DNA of 64,000 nucleotides from Cunninghamella blakesleeana. Taxonomy: Eukaryota; Mucoromycota; Mucoromycetes; Mucorales; Cunninghamellaceae. Both the position numbers and the translations under genes were made by a program. Each line of letters starts with the position of its first letter. Position 1 is the first letter of the stretch. Positions 13,944-27,297 of this stretch are shown here, in pieces. The stretch spans positions 3,639,501-3,703,500 of the forward strand of contig JAFCIZ010000001.1 in assembly GCA_017871115.1 (NCBI GenBank), given 5' to 3'. Below the pieces are notes generated by a model. It made no database searches and had not been told where the DNA came from. It saw only the letters and a list, made by a program, of their open reading frames with translations.

Positions 13944-14399
13944 CTAGTAAGTGGATAAACAACTATTTTCATATAAATTAAAATTTTTAGAAGGATAAAT
14001 GTCATCATCATCATCATCATCACTACTATTACATATATCCTGAGAATAAAATTTATAATGTGTTGATAAATGAGTAAAGAACAGAGGATCATTTGTCATT
14101 TTAGTATTTATTTTTAAATTTGGTTTTTTTGTTGCTGTAGTTGCTGTAGTAGTGGTTGTCGTTGAAAGTTTCGAAAAATCTAATGGAGTAATGATAGGTC
14201 GATTATTTTTTTTTATATCTATAGTAGATGATGATGAAGACGCATTATCAACATGATTGGTATTAAAAAACGGAAGTGTATGATGACTTTTTCTTGAAGT
14301 ATTGAAATCTGGTATTGAAAAAAGTGATCTATCATAATCTGTTGAACTATAAGTATAGCCAATTGTTTCTAATATTGGATGAAAACGAACAACTTTCAT
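13944..14399 (-). CDS. Hypothetical 151-residue protein with N-terminal KVVRF and acidic run
   Basis: Single-exon frame of 151 residues. The first 30 residues look constrained: KVVRF directly after Met, then TYSSTDYDRS. The rest is low complexity: a Ser run, a Thr/Ala run (TTTTTTATTATKK) and a run of seven Asp near residue 130. KVVRF fits the [RK]-x(0,1)-[VI]-x-F docking motif for protein phosphatase 1, and the following TYS..DYDRS resembles a short module seen in other fungal regulatory proteins; the second point is from memory and is weak. No enzymatic domain is visible. The coding call rests on an intact frame with a patterned N-terminus and a clear ATG after an AT-rich leader. Confidence 0.55.
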   Translation of the reverse strand: MKVVRFHPILETIGYTYSSTDYDRSLFSIPDFNTSRKSHHTLPFFNTNHVDNASSSSSTIDIKKNNRPIITPLDFSKLSTTTTTTATTATKKPNLKINTKMTNDPLFFTHLSTHYKFYSQDICNSSDDDDDDDIYPSKNFNLYENSCLSTY

Positions 14400-15017
14400 T
14401 ATTATTAAATATATTATAATTTTTTAATTAATCAAATCTTTTTTATAAAATGAATAAAAAGAAAAAGAGAAAAAATAAGAGAGAGAAAGAGTAAAGAATT
14501 AAAAAATACAAAGTATATTTATATAGTATAGTTTTTATCTTGGTTATTGTATGACAAAAGAATTAGAAAAAAAAATTGATAATTATATCTCAGATGCTAT
14601 TTTTAATTTTCTCATTTTTTTTTTTTTCATGTAAACAATATAATGGAAATATTTATATAATATTTTCAAGAATATTCACCCTAATTCAAAAATAAACTAA
14701 GGAAAAAAAAATACTCTCGAAGTTAACTCTCTTTGATTGGAATACGAAGCTGATTTCACTATATAAGAAAACAATTCACTGTCTAAATATCAAATTGGTT
14801 ATATTTTTTTAATTTTTAATCCTCGTTGTTTGAATAGTAGTTTAAAATAGAATTTCTACGAATTGTGGGCTGAATAAAAAGTTTTTTTATTTCATTTTAA
14901 TAAATTATTATTTTTATTATTATTATCATTATAATTAGTGTAGTAGATTATTATTATTACTATTATTGCTATTATTATTGTTATTATTATTAAAAAAATT
15001 CATGGTTAAGTTAATAT
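14400..15017. other. Intergenic, promoter of 151-residue gene and 3' UTR of Kelch-BTB gene
   Basis: About 600 bp of AT-rich sequence with poly(T) and TTA/TTG trinucleotide stretches (14890-15000). No gene is recognised. Confidence 0.45.
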
Positions 15018-16048
15018 TTAAACTTCTACACTCATATCACTATGATTATTATTTTCGTTATTATTATTTGTACTATTATTCGAGAGCATGTTACGATGCA
15101 GTCCTAAAATACCCATTCTTTGTTGTTGGTGAGATATAGAAGTATGATTTAATAAAGAAGAAGCAGAAGTAGATGAGGTCATATAATTTGGTGAAGAGGA
15201 GACAGAGGATACACTATGATCTGATTCATCAGTATCCATACTTGTTGATTGCTGATGCTGTTGCAGCTGATGATGATGGTGTAATGAGACCATTCTTTGA
15301 CTATATTGTTGGGGAAGAATCGTGGCTGAGGTGGACATAGTAAGATCAGATGCTAAAGTAGAAGTGGATGAGGATGCACTTGGATAATGACTGGTATTAT
15401 TATTATTTTGATGATGATGATGATGGGTTATATACTTCGACCTTCCCGTGAATAAAGTAGCTTCTTCAGGTACAGAATCAAAAAATGCTTGTTGTATAGA
15501 GGGAGAGACTTGAAAAAGGACATTGGATTTTAGTACAGAACCAAAATGTTGGTACATAAAATCTAGTGTCAATAACTTTAACCCCATTTCATCAGATAAA
15601 ATAGCTTTTTCATAAATAATGGCACAACTTTCAAGCGTAAGATGATGTTGATAAAGGCGCTGGCAACATAATTTTTTTAATCGATGCTGAAGATACATAT
15701 TAGCTACCACAAGTAATTCACATATCACTGTCCATGGCTCTTGGTCGTCCAATTGATCGCTATAGAGGTATTTTAAAAAAGCCATCACCACTTCACGTGG
15801 TTCAGGAATATCAATACGTCGTTCAGAGGATTCAATCATACCAGATTTATAAACATTACGAAAATGAGGCCATCGTGTCATTAATATTACTTGGTGTACA
15901 TAGATTGGTTGTCCAGTGGAAGGAACAATGGTGAAATCAGAAAATTCGGGATTATCAAGCATTTGACCAAATTCTGACATATATTGACAAGGTGAAATAT
16001 CAAAAACCCCTAATGATTCGCCATTAATAACAAGTGCATCCCTGTAAA

Positions 16049-16084
<36 letters not shown>

Positions 16085-17618
16085 TAATACTCCAGCATTT
16101 TTTTTTTTTTTTCATTATTATTATTTATTAAAAATATTCCATTATGTAATAAAAAAATCATGCCTTTTTTCAATATCGGATATTTTAATTTAATTCATTT
16201 CATTCTATTATTTGTTTTACCTAAAATGATCATATCCCTGAGTTCGAGCTATATCCGTGTTTCCAAGGAATAATAGATGGTGAGTAACCACTTGAGATTG
16301 ATCCAAAAAAACCTGTTGTTGCTGCTGGTAATCATCTATAGCTGCTGACATTGTTGGCTGTATTTCTTGAATAATAGTAAAATAATTCCATCCACCTACT
16401 TCAAAATGTTTATTACAATCCTGTCGTTTCCATTCAAGTGTATCTAAATCCAACATCCATAAACTATAACCTGCATGCTCATTTAATTGTTGCTGTTGCT
16501 GTTGTTGTGAAAGCAAAGGGTTATGTTTGATAAGGAAACGACCAAAAACAAATAGTTTACCACAAACTGCATCACAAAAATGCTGACTCTTTAATAAAGC
16601 CATTTGATTATTTTGTGTTCCCTTCAATACAAGATGACAAGGATAAAGTGGTGAAGTGGTTTGAAGATTAATAACGAATAAATCAGACACTGTATTGCCT
16701 TGTTCGTTTTTTCCGCCATATATATACATTTTACTGCCTACTAAAGTTGCTGAATGATTATATCTAGGTGGTACTTCATGCTGTTGCGACCAAGTCATGG
16801 TATTTAAATCTAATATATTCATTTCTTCCAATACATAAGTACCTTATTATTCCAATTGTAGATAATAACCATATTGGCAGATATATATTTGTAAAAAATT
16901 AAAAAAAAAATTAGTTTAAATATAAAAAAAGAGTGGGAAAGAGGGAAAAAAGACTGATCAAAAAATTATTGTTTTTTTCAAATTCCGTTTTTAATCTTCC
17001 TTACAATCTGAACTTTTAGCAAAACCACCATATATGTAAAGTTTATTATTATATACTGCTGCTGTATGTAAATAACGGGCAGATACTGAACCAGTGATGT
17101 TAGGCTGAGTCCATGTTAAAGTATCCAAATTAAATATATGAATATCATTACAATAGTCTTGATGCTCATTACAACCGCCTTTTTTTAAAACAAAACAAAA
17201 AAAAGAATCAATACTACATAGATCAAAATCATTATCCTACCTATATAATAATTTTTTATTTATATTTTTACATACCAAAAATAATAAATGAATTGTTCCA
17301 TTTTGTTGCAGTATGACCATATCTTTTACTTGGTGGAGTACCTTCTAATGCCTATATAAGTTGAAATATTATTAGGAGCTTTTTTTTACCTCTTTTTTAT
17401 TTATTTTTTTCGATAAATTTATATAAATGGTTTTTACATACTTGAATTGATTCCCAGCGCATATCATCAAAGTGAAGTACATGTAAATCGTGCGTAACAG
17501 TTCCACCACCTCCAAATACAAATAATCTTTTATCTGTTTTAACAAATGATGGTCTCCATAATCCTGTTAAATTTTTTCCTGTTGTTTGAATAGGTTGCCC
17601 AGATTTTAAAAAGCTCAT
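15018..17618 (-). CDS. Kelch-repeat/BTB-domain protein (Ral2/LZTR1-like architecture)
   Basis: Five exons on the minus strand (17618-17442, 17351-17276, 17178-17005, 16842-16221, 16041-15018) give 690 residues. The N-terminal half holds kelch blades: LFVFGGGGTVTHDLHVL, SKRYGHTATKW...FIIFGG, SARYLHTAAVY...LYIYGG, PPRYNHSATLV...MYIYGG, with conserved Arg/His and double Gly. Residues about 365-470 form a BTB/POZ domain (FSDFTIVPSTGQPIYVHQVIL, then RWPHFRNVY), followed by a BACK-like helical part. The C-terminal 130 residues are His/Gln/Ser/Asn low complexity. Kelch-then-BTB order is that of LZTR1 and fission-yeast Ral2, which act on Ras; BTB-kelch proteins generally serve as Cullin-3 adaptors. 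A role in Ras control here is inference only. Confidence 0.85.
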
Positions 17619-18667
17619 TTAATATAAATTAATTAAGGTATATATAGGTATATAAATAAAAAGGAAAGGAAAGGGAAAGGAAAGGAAGGAAAAAAAAAAT
17701 TGAATGAAAAAATGAAAAAGAGAGAAAAAAAAAAAGAAAGGAAAAATAAAAAAAAATAAAAAGAAAGCGAGAAAGTATCAATTTTTATATACGTATATTC
17801 TTTATTCATATTTAAATATTATTATTTTAATCCCTTTTATTTCTTCGGTTTTTAATAATTTCGACATTCTTTTTTTTTAATTGGTTCTACGTATTTAAAT
17901 TGTCAAATAAAAATCAATCATTTCTATATTTCGATCACTTTATTTTATTTTTTTCTTTTACATATGTATATAGATATTTGATCTTCGAAGATTATTCATT
18001 GTCTTTTTTTATTTCGTTATTATTTTTTTACATATTACGCAAAAAAAAAAAACAGTAAAGTATGAATTTTCCGATTATAGGTAATGAAAATCTCAAATTG
18101 ATTTCTTAAATATTATATAAATTAGAAAGTCGCCTATTCATCAATAAAATATAAAATAAAATAAAATAACAAAGTGATAACTTTTATAAATTTAGTTATT
18201 GTTCCTTATGATGTTAAGTTTCGCCCTAAAAAGGAAATTAATATTGTATGTAAAGTTATGATGATAGTTGTTTTAGTTTGTTTTTTTATTAGTTACACAT
18301 CTAAGGAACTTTTGTATAATATATATATTCAAACCTTAATCTAATAGGAATAGTTTCTCAATATTACACTGATTTTCCTCTGAGTTAAGGCGGGGATCAA
18401 AAAAAAAAAAAGCTAAAATCTTCTTTTTTTCTTTTTCTTTTTTTTTTTACTCTCTCTTTCTTTATTTTATTTATTTTTTACACTTTTTTATTATTATTAA
18501 AAGAGCTGAAGAATTAATATATGAAATATTATCATTTTTAATAATAGACTGATAGATATATACATATAATATAAAGGTATTTTTATTATCAAAAATATTA
18601 TTAAATAAACTGTTCATGATCGTAAAAGAAAGGAAACTAAAGAGTCATCATATATATAGATACCATA
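17619..18667. other. Divergent intergenic region (shared promoter area)
   Basis: About 1 kb between the divergent starts of the Kelch-BTB gene (-) and the Cla4-like kinase gene (+). It contains purine-rich GGAAA repeats (17660-17770) near the Kelch-BTB start and a pyrimidine-rich stretch at 18420-18480. No further gene is recognised. Confidence 0.5.
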
Positions 18668-21154
18668 ATGGCAGGAATTATAAAAAGTGGTTATCTTTCT
18701 GTAAAGGAAGAAGGCTTACGTTCTTTTATTTGGTCAAAAAAATATTTTATTCTTCGAGATCAAGCTTTAACTTTACATAGAAACGAAGTAAGTTTATATT
18801 CATATTTATTAAAAACATAATTTATGTATTTTATTTTTCAAACCCTGTCTTAAACTCATTTTCTTTCTCTCTCTTTCATATTTATTAATAGCAAACAAAC
18901 CAATGTTTTGCAGTAATATTATTAAGAGATATTACTCAAGTTACTCGTACAGATTTAAAACCTTATTGTTTTGAAATAGCAACAAAAGAAAAATCATACT
19001 ACGTATCTTGCAAAAGTGATAAAGATCTTTATAATTGGATGGATGAAATATATAATGTAAATAATAAAACAAAATTAGAAAAAAATATTACTGATTTTCT
19101 ATCGATAATAATAAATATATTTCTCTTTCCTTTTTTTTTTTTTTTAGAGATCACCTGTTGGAGCTTCTGGGCCAACCAACTTTGTACATGAAGTTCATGT
19201 TGGTTTTGATCCAATTAGTGGAGCTTTTTCTGTAAGGATTAAAAGAAATAAAACGAAGAAAGTTTATATATAGTTACCTATAAATAGAAATGATGGATTA
19301 TTTATTTTGTTAAATGGTTTTATTTTATTTTGCATTTTTTTATTAGGGTTTACCTGAACAATGGACCCAATTATTAAAAGGATCAGCCATTACAGCAGAA
19401 GATGCAGCAAAAAATCCTCAAGCAGTATTAGACGTATTAGAGTTTTATACCGAGCAAACAAAACGTGAAGAAGAAGAACATCAACATTATAATAATCATA
19501 ATAAAAATAATTATCCATCATCGCATCGTCCTCCCCCATCTGGCCCTCCGCCAACATCTTCTTTACCACATCGTCCTCCTCCTCGTCCAGCTCCAGCTCC
19601 TCCACCAATTTCTCCTCATAGATACGATCGTGATGTGAATGATATGATGGATGATATGTCTCTTGGTCGTAATCATAGTCCTCGATTACCAACTTCTCCA
19701 AGATTACCAACTTCTCCCAGATCACCTACTAGTGATGTAAATATATATATATATATATATATACATTTGAAAAAAAAATTAAAATAATAATATTATTAAT
19801 TACAATTTATTTATTATTTTATTATTTTATTATTTTATTATTTTATTATTTTATTATTTTTATAGGGATATGGTAGTGGACGTTCAAGTCGTGATGATCC
19901 TCGTACTTATCATAGTCATAATAGTAAACCACCCTCTTCTTACCCTAGAATGGAACCATCTAAATCCTATAGTGGCCATTCTCAATACTCTCAACAACAA
20001 TATTCATCTTCATCTATTACACCAGTTCGTAACAATAGTACCCGTACAAATGATGAACGTGAAAGGCGTGAAAGGGAACTTCGTGAAAGAGAAAGGGAAA
20101 AGAAATTATTACGTGAAAGAGAAAGAGAAAAAGAAAGGGAAAGAGAGCGAGAAAGAGAAAGAGAAAAAGAGCATATGTTACGTGAGCGTGAAAAGGCTGC
20201 TGCTCAAGTCTCTGCTGGTGCTCCTCCAAAGAAAAAACCTGAACAGCGAGTTAGTACAATGACGGATGCTCAAGTGATGGAAAAATTACGTACGTTATCT
20301 TTTATTATTATATCAACAAACTTTTTTTTTAAATATATATATATATATATATACTAATACTTGACCATTTTTTATCTATTCATTTATTTTTCTCTATCTC
20401 TTTTTAGGGGCTATTGTTAATAGACATAATCCAAATGAATCTTATAAACGAATTAAAAGAGTGGGACAAGGGTAAATTAAACTTTTTTTTCTAAAAAAAT
20501 TATATGATCACATGAAACCTTAATATTGATATAAATATTTTTTTAATGTCAATGTATTAATTTAGTGCATCTGGGTCTGTTTATGTGGCTGTATCTCTTG
20601 CAACAAATGTAAAAGTAGCTATTAAACAAATGGATTTAAGTCAACAACCACGTAAAGAATATATTGTCAACGAAATTTTAATTATGAAGGATTCTCAGCA
20701 TAGAAGCATTGTTAATTTTTTGGATGCTTATTTGGTGAAAAATTCAGAATTATGGGTAGTAATGGAATATATGGAAGGTGGTGCTTTAACTGATATTATT
20801 GATAATAATACTATGACTGAGCAACAAATTGCTACTGTTTGTTATGAAGTGAGTATATAGAAAAAAATAAAAATAACATCACCATCATCATTATATACTC
20901 ATCTCTATACTTTTTATTTTTAAATGAATTAGACTACAGCAGGTCTTCATCATTTACATAGTAAAAATATTATTCATCGCGATATTAAATCTGATAACAT
21001 TCTTCTCAACTTCCATGGACATGTCAAAATTAGTGATTTTGGATTTTGTGCTAGGTTAAGTGATCAAAAAAAGAAACGGGCTACAATGATTGGTACACCT
21101 TACTGGGTAAGTGATGTTTTTAATATATGATTTTATTAATAAGAATAATGAATG

Positions 21155-21198
<44 letters not shown>

Positions 21199-21600
21199 AC
21201 GTGTGCATGTATGTATATGTATTAACACATTTTCTATTTTTTTTTTAAAAAAAATATATACTATTAGATGGCACCTGAAGTAGTAAAACAAAAGGAATAT
21301 GGAGAAAAAGTAGATATATGGTCACTTGGTATCATGGCGATTGAAATGATTGAAAATGAACCGCCTTATTTGGATGAAGAGCCATTAAAAGCTTTATATT
21401 TGATTGCAACCAATGGGACACCTACATTAAAAAATCCTGAACGCCTTTCTCGTGAGCTTAAAAGCTTTTTAGCTGTCTGTTTATGTGTTGATGTACGATC
21501 AAGAGCAACTGCTGAAGAATTATTGGATCATGAATTCCTTAAGAAAGCGGGTTCTTTCGAAACTTTGGCTCCTTTACTTAATTTCAAGAATGGTAAATAA
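18668..21600 (+). CDS. CLA4: Cla4-type p21-activated kinase (PH-CRIB-Ser/Thr kinase)
   Basis: Nine exons (18668-18787, 18892-19056, 19148-19231, 19347-19736, 19866-20289, 20408-20471, 20566-20848, 20933-21106, 21268-21600) encode 678 residues. Residues 5-92 are a PH domain ([10 protein letters not shown]...[14 protein letters not shown]...WMDEIYN). Residues 95-135 are the CRIB/p21-binding box ([20 protein letters not shown]), which would bind Cdc42/Rac-GTP. A Pro-rich then Arg/Glu-rich linker follows. The kinase domain begins near residue 408: glycine loop GQGASGSV, VAIKQMD lysine, catalytic [11 protein letters not shown], activation segment [12 protein letters not shown], all intact. The PH+CRIB combination distinguishes Cla4/Skm1 from Ste20. 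Cla4 kinases act in septin organisation, polarised growth and cytokinesis at the plasma membrane. Confidence 0.95.
19813..19860. repeat. (ATTATTTT)6 tandem repeat in CLA4 intron 4
   Basis: Six perfect 8-bp units immediately upstream of the TATAG acceptor of exon 5, so the repeat forms most of the polypyrimidine-rich tract of that intron. Confidence 0.9.
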
Positions 21601-21862
21601 ATATATATAAATTGTATTTTATTTCATTAATTTATTTTTTTCCTTTTTGTATTCAAACTTTTATTATTTTTATTATTATTTTCCTTGTATTATTCAATTT
21701 ATTTATTTATTTATTTATTATTATATACTGGCTTTATAAATTAAGTTTAAATAAAATACTATTGTTTACTATTTACTATATGATTTGTTTATTTTTATTT
21801 ATTTGATTCAAATATGTTGACTGTGATCATGTATAATTTTTTTAATCAATTGTTGTCTTGGG

Positions 21863-21928
<66 letters not shown>

Positions 21929-22503
21929 TGGCCCTTACAGATTAATAGATCTTTGTATATATTTATTGCCATGATGATTAAGTACTAATGATATATTCAT
22001 TTTTATTTTAATATTACTAATATTAAAATTCGCATGATTAAAAAAATAATAAGAATTGCAAATGTGGGGGGGAATATTGAATATTTTAATGGTAATGGCT
22101 GTTGATTCTTTTTTTAAAAAATAATAATAATATATGTATATATAAGATAGGGTATGGCCATAAACTTAAATAAATAAGATATAAAAAAAAGAAAAAGAAA
22201 AAGATAAAAAATACTCAAATTATAATAAAAAAATGAAGTGATAACTACATACATAAAAATAAATCAATATATAGTTATCAGTTACATATAAAAAAAGAAG
22301 CGAAATAAAAAATAAAGTAATAATAATAATAATAGTAATAGTAATAAAAAAGAAAAAGAAAGTTTAAAAATAAAATATAAATAATAAAAAACGTCTAAAA
22401 AAAATATATATATATGTGTGTGTATAATATATGTATATATAATTAAAAATATATATGTAAACCTCATTGATAAATGCAAAATGATATTTGTTCATCAATT
22501 AGA
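21601..22503. other. Convergent intergenic region
   Basis: Lies between the 3' ends of the Cla4-like and KH genes. It contains a long (AAT)n tract and other A/T simple sequence. No gene is seen. Confidence 0.5.
21863..21926. repeat. (AAT)n microsatellite
   Basis: About 21 consecutive AAT units downstream of the Cla4-like gene. Confidence 0.9.
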
Positions 22504-25500
22504 TTATTTTCTTCGATGATGTTGGTATTGATCAAATCCAGAATTCGTGGTATTATCTTGATCTGACGATCGTAATGATATTTTGCTTAATAGGCGATCA
22601 ACTATTTAATTTTTTTAAGAAATAAATATAAAAATAAAATAAATACAAACACTTTAGTTAATAGATTTGTTACCCATTTTTTTAAAATAAAATAAAATAA
22701 AAAAACTTACTATTAGATTCTTCAATAGGAGAATAAAAACTTGAAAATTCCATATTGGCACCTCTTTTTTCAGATGGATCAACAAATGTCATAGGTATAG
22801 AATTACTACCAATAATGATGGAAGAATTACCAGTGGGTCCCGAAGCTGCAGGTATCATGGGTGTAGAAGCAGAGGAAGGTAATGGTCTTGGTAATGGAGA
22901 ATGATTAGTTGCTGATGAAGATGAAGGAGACATTGAAAAGGTAGTTGTTGACGATGGATAAGCAAGTGGTGGAGGTGAAGTCTGATGATGATGATGAGCA
23001 TGATGATGATGAGCATGATGAGGATGTGTGTGGTGATGATCATGGGTATTGTGGTGATGTGTAACAAAACTTGAAGATCGTGAAGATCTAATATGACTTG
23101 GTGGTTGATTCGTTCGATGTTGCTGTTGCGATGGTGGTGGTGCACTATTGATCAACATAGTTGAACCTTCAGGTCGATAGGTCTTTGCTGCTGTAGAAAG
23201 AGGTGGTGAAACGGCGCTAATAGGAACGGGTGTATCAGCTTGTTTGCTATTTTGGAATGAACGTTGGCGTAAATCCATAGATGATTCAGGCATTGACTTG
23301 GATGAATTTAAAGAATTATTACTTCCACTTGATGTTGAGGAGGTTGGTTGAACATACATTCCATGATAATCAACTAATGGTGTATTAGCACTGGTTGGTC
23401 TTTGAGAGTTATGGCCATTTCCATTCATCATTGGAGTGTAGCCATGGAAATAAAATGATGGATCATTATTACCATATAACTATTTTAAAAATAAAAATAA
23501 AGATAAAAAAAATCGATTATATTTAGTATTGTACTCTTATATTTCCTTTTCCTTTCCTTTCCTTTCCTTTTAAATATATATATATATATATATAACAACA
23601 TAAAATAAATAAATAAATAACAATTACCAAATTATGTCCTTGATCGGTTAAACCATTACTTCCAACAGCTGTCAATGGAGGAGAAGTGACAGCAGAAAAA
23701 TTATTTTGAAAACCATATGGATTTGACCAAATATCTAAACCTGAATTGGCATTAGCGTGAGAAACTAAACCACCATGATGAGTACTATTAGTGTAGCCGT
23801 TCATATAACCAACATGGGTAGGTGAAGTAGGGCCAATGCTATTACTTCCAGTCATACGAGGATCTTGATCATTTACATTGTATGGTGAATCAAAGATAGC
23901 ACGAAGATTGTTATTGTCACGGAAGTTTTTCCAGGGTGCATTTAATCCATTAGAGTTATTGCTATTGTTGTTGTTAATATTGTTGCTACCAGAAGGATAA
24001 TCAAATAATGAATAGGCACCAAAATTATTTTTATCTACAATAGAAGTATGTGTTGGTAATATACCAGGAGGTGATGGTAATTCTAATAAATAAAGCGATA
24101 ATAACAATAATAGTAATTACATATAAGTATAAGAATTATATTATTAAAAAACTATTTAATCATTAATATATAATACTAAATAAACTTACCAGAAGTTACC
24201 ACAGTTGATAAAATATTACTATCAAAATGGTTTCCAATACTATTACTAGAGCTATTACTATTAGGTCGAGTATTATTAGAATCGGATACATCTTTAGAAA
24301 TATCCTTATAAAGAGGAACGTGATATTTACGAAGATGACACACCAGAATATCTAGAGCAACAGGTAAGCAATCCAAGTTTGCCTTACTCATTTTTAAAGG
24401 AATAATATAGCTTGAAGGTAAATTGAATGATTCACTATTATTATTAATACCATTGCTATTATTATTATTGTTATTATTGTTATTATTATTATTATTAATC
24501 TTAACATCATTGTTTGATGAAGAAGGAGATATTGAGTTAATTAATGAAGATGATGAAGATGAAGATGCCATTCCTTTTTGAATCTGTGTAGAGGTTGAAG
24601 CTGAAGCAGTGGCTATAGTAGTAGCAGCAGTAGCAGTAGTAGTTGTTGTTGTAGTAGATGTTGTAGTTGAAGGAGAAACTTCATCATTGCTCTTTTGTTG
24701 TTTTGAAGCATAGGCGAGTATTGGCTCTATATCCAAGGTAATATCCATTTCATGCTGAAGCTTTTTGGTAACTTTTTCTTCAAATTCTGAAGAAGAGAGA
24801 ACAGTAAAAAGTTGATTGGATGCAGGAACCTTGAAGCAATACGTGTCTAATACTATACGGCGAACCATTTGTGCTGCTGAATCAAGGTTTGATTGAGGGC
24901 CAACAAGTGTGATCATGTCACTAGCAGATTCATGATTTGGCCAAATAATCTTTACACTTGTTTTTGTTGTTACTTCTTGTAAATAAGATTTGTATTCACA
25001 AAGCAAAATGCGATGACGACGGAAGGGAATAGATAAGGTTTGAATAACAAAATCTTTATCTTTGGGTGTAATCAAATCCATTACTGCATGGCGTAAATTA
25101 TCCAAATTGATTTGGTTCTTCATAGGTGTTCTAGCGACGACATTATCTTCATTTCCATAATAACCACCCAAGGAAGCGAATTCTTCAGCATTAGAAAATT
25201 TGACATAAACACCATACTTCTTCATGATACGTTGAATATTTTTGCCACCAACGCCAATAATACGTTTATGGTAAGTTTCAGGAACATAAAAAGATATTTC
25301 TGCAGGGAGCTCTTCTTGTAATAAAGTTAATCCATCTAATGCTTTGATAAAATTCGTTGATTCAACTTCAAGTATAAAATTATATTCACCAAATGGAAGG
25401 AACTTGATTTTGGCACCAGATGTTTTCATAATTTTATTGATTTTGCCATTCTTTTTTCCACTAATAAATTCCCTTTGCTCATTAGATAATTCAACATTAA

Positions 25501-27297
25501 AAACTGTATCATGATGGAAGGTCTATAAAATAAATAAAATCAATATAAAAAAAAGAGAAATAAATAAAAAATAAACAATAATAGTAATAATAGTGATAAT
25601 ATAATATATGTTTTACCTTTAAATATGCTATTTCATGCAATCTTTGATATACATTACGAACGGCTCGTTCTGTGCCAAAAACTTGCACACAACCATGATC
25701 CATTCGATAAGCAACTTCAGCACCAGAAACTTGCGATAAAGAAGCAGTCAAGCTTGCTAAATGGCTAATAGAGTTAAATATATTTGGATCAGAATATACG
25801 CCATCTTGATTATGAAAATAAAAACAAGCCTCATAAATTTGACATGCCTAATAGTGATAATAATAGTAAATATAATAGAAATTATCTTATAAGATTATGC
25901 CAATATATATTTGTTTATTATCTTATTTATTTTTAATTATTTACCAAAAAGTTAATGGAACGTAAAGTTCTTTCTGCATTCACTCTACTTTCAGCGTAAA
26001 CTGTAACTGTACTTTGCTGAGCACCAATAGGAGGAAGGTGTATAAAAGAACCATTATCGTGCATTATTTGACATAATTCATCACGACGATGTAATTGCAT
26101 CCAATCTAATTTTCTTGAATTTAAAGTAGTGTCTTTATGGTACATTGACTTTGCCTAAAAATAGATAATAAAATATGAAATAAAATAAAATTAAGATTAG
26201 TTTTAAAAAATAATTAGATTAGGTTTATAATATTTAATATAATCTTATTGTTCATTCTTTTTTTTTTTTTCTTGTTATTGTTATTATAGTTATTGTATTT
26301 ATATCCAATTTAAATTAACATTAATATATAAATTATATATAATAAATTTATATTTTTGTATATGTATTACTTTTTGATTTGCCAATTTAGTTAACATTTC
26401 TTTTACTCGAGAAACATTAGCAGCATCACCAGTGATATAAATAGAAGGTTCATCTAATTGATCATCTTTATCATCTGTTGTATTATTATCTAAAGGTGAA
26501 AAAGGAGAAGGGAAGTAAATATTGACCATTGTTTCATCAACTATAGGTTGGAGTGTTGCACGTTTTCTTCCACATATCAAGTAATGTAATTTTCTAGGTA
26601 TTTTAAGTATATCACAATGTAACTCCATCTATATATATATATGAAAAAATAAATATAAATTAAATGATTATAATCAAATAATAATAATAATACTAAAAGC
26701 TTTTTTATAAAAGTTAAATTTATATACCAATTCATCTAAAGCCACTAAAAAGCGAGTACGAGCCATTTCTACTTGATAAGGCAAACCAATAATACGAATA
26801 GTAATAACGTTTTCAGAATCAAAATAAGAAATATCTTGTTGGGTAGAAGGTAATAACATATACATATAAGCTTGGGTTTCCTTTTTAATTTTTTCAAAGA
26901 TAGATGTATAACATGAAGAAGACATAAAGATCTTTGGTACATCACTAGCTGGCATTTTTAATTCTAATTTGATTTTTAAAGGACATGATCGTAATAAATC
27001 TTTACGAGCTGACATGACGGTATCATGAGTACCAGTGATCGTAAGGTTATAATCGGTAGGTGTATCCACTAAGGGTACGGAGATGGCATTATGAAATGTT
27101 GATGTGGTAGTTGATTCAGGTAAAGTAATAGAAGAGATGGAAATATGACAAGATCCATGATTAGTCATAATATCATTGCATGTCTTTTGTATTATTGATA
27201 TAGTTGAATCTGTATTATTATTATTGGTGTCATTAAAGGTATCATATTGACTTGATTTGAACGGTGCGTAACAAAAAGAAAAGGCCGTATGGGTCAT
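22504..27297 (-). CDS. Multi-KH-domain RNA-binding protein (BicC/vigilin-like)
   Basis: Eight exons on the minus strand (27297-26728, 26628-26371, 26154-25945, 25847-25617, 25522-24190, 24082-23628, 23479-22711, 22601-22504) give 1307 residues. The clearest KH domain is near residue 508, with the GxxG loop in YHKRIIGVGGKNIQRIMKKY. KH-like loops also occur at LICGRKRATLQPI and SGKKNGKINKIMKTSGAKI; flanking segments repeat the strand-helix pattern (ITGDAANVSRVKEML, VFGTERAVRNVYQRL). The C-terminal 500 residues are disordered Ser/Asn/His/Pro-rich sequence with His runs, typical of RNA-granule proteins. Some KH copies lack a clear GxxG and may be structural only, as in vigilin/Scp160 and Bicaudal-C. 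RNA targets cannot be inferred. The last exon is short and codes for the terminal QHHRRK. Confidence 0.85.

Noticed and set aside
20017..20229. Minus-strand frame opposite CLA4 exon 5
   Set aside because: It is the mirror of the Arg/Glu-rich linker of the kinase; composition explains its length.
22855..23145. His/Leu/Ile-rich frame overlapping the KH gene
   Set aside because: It is an out-of-frame reading of the His-rich tail encoded by KH exon 7, where the spliced frame is consistent.
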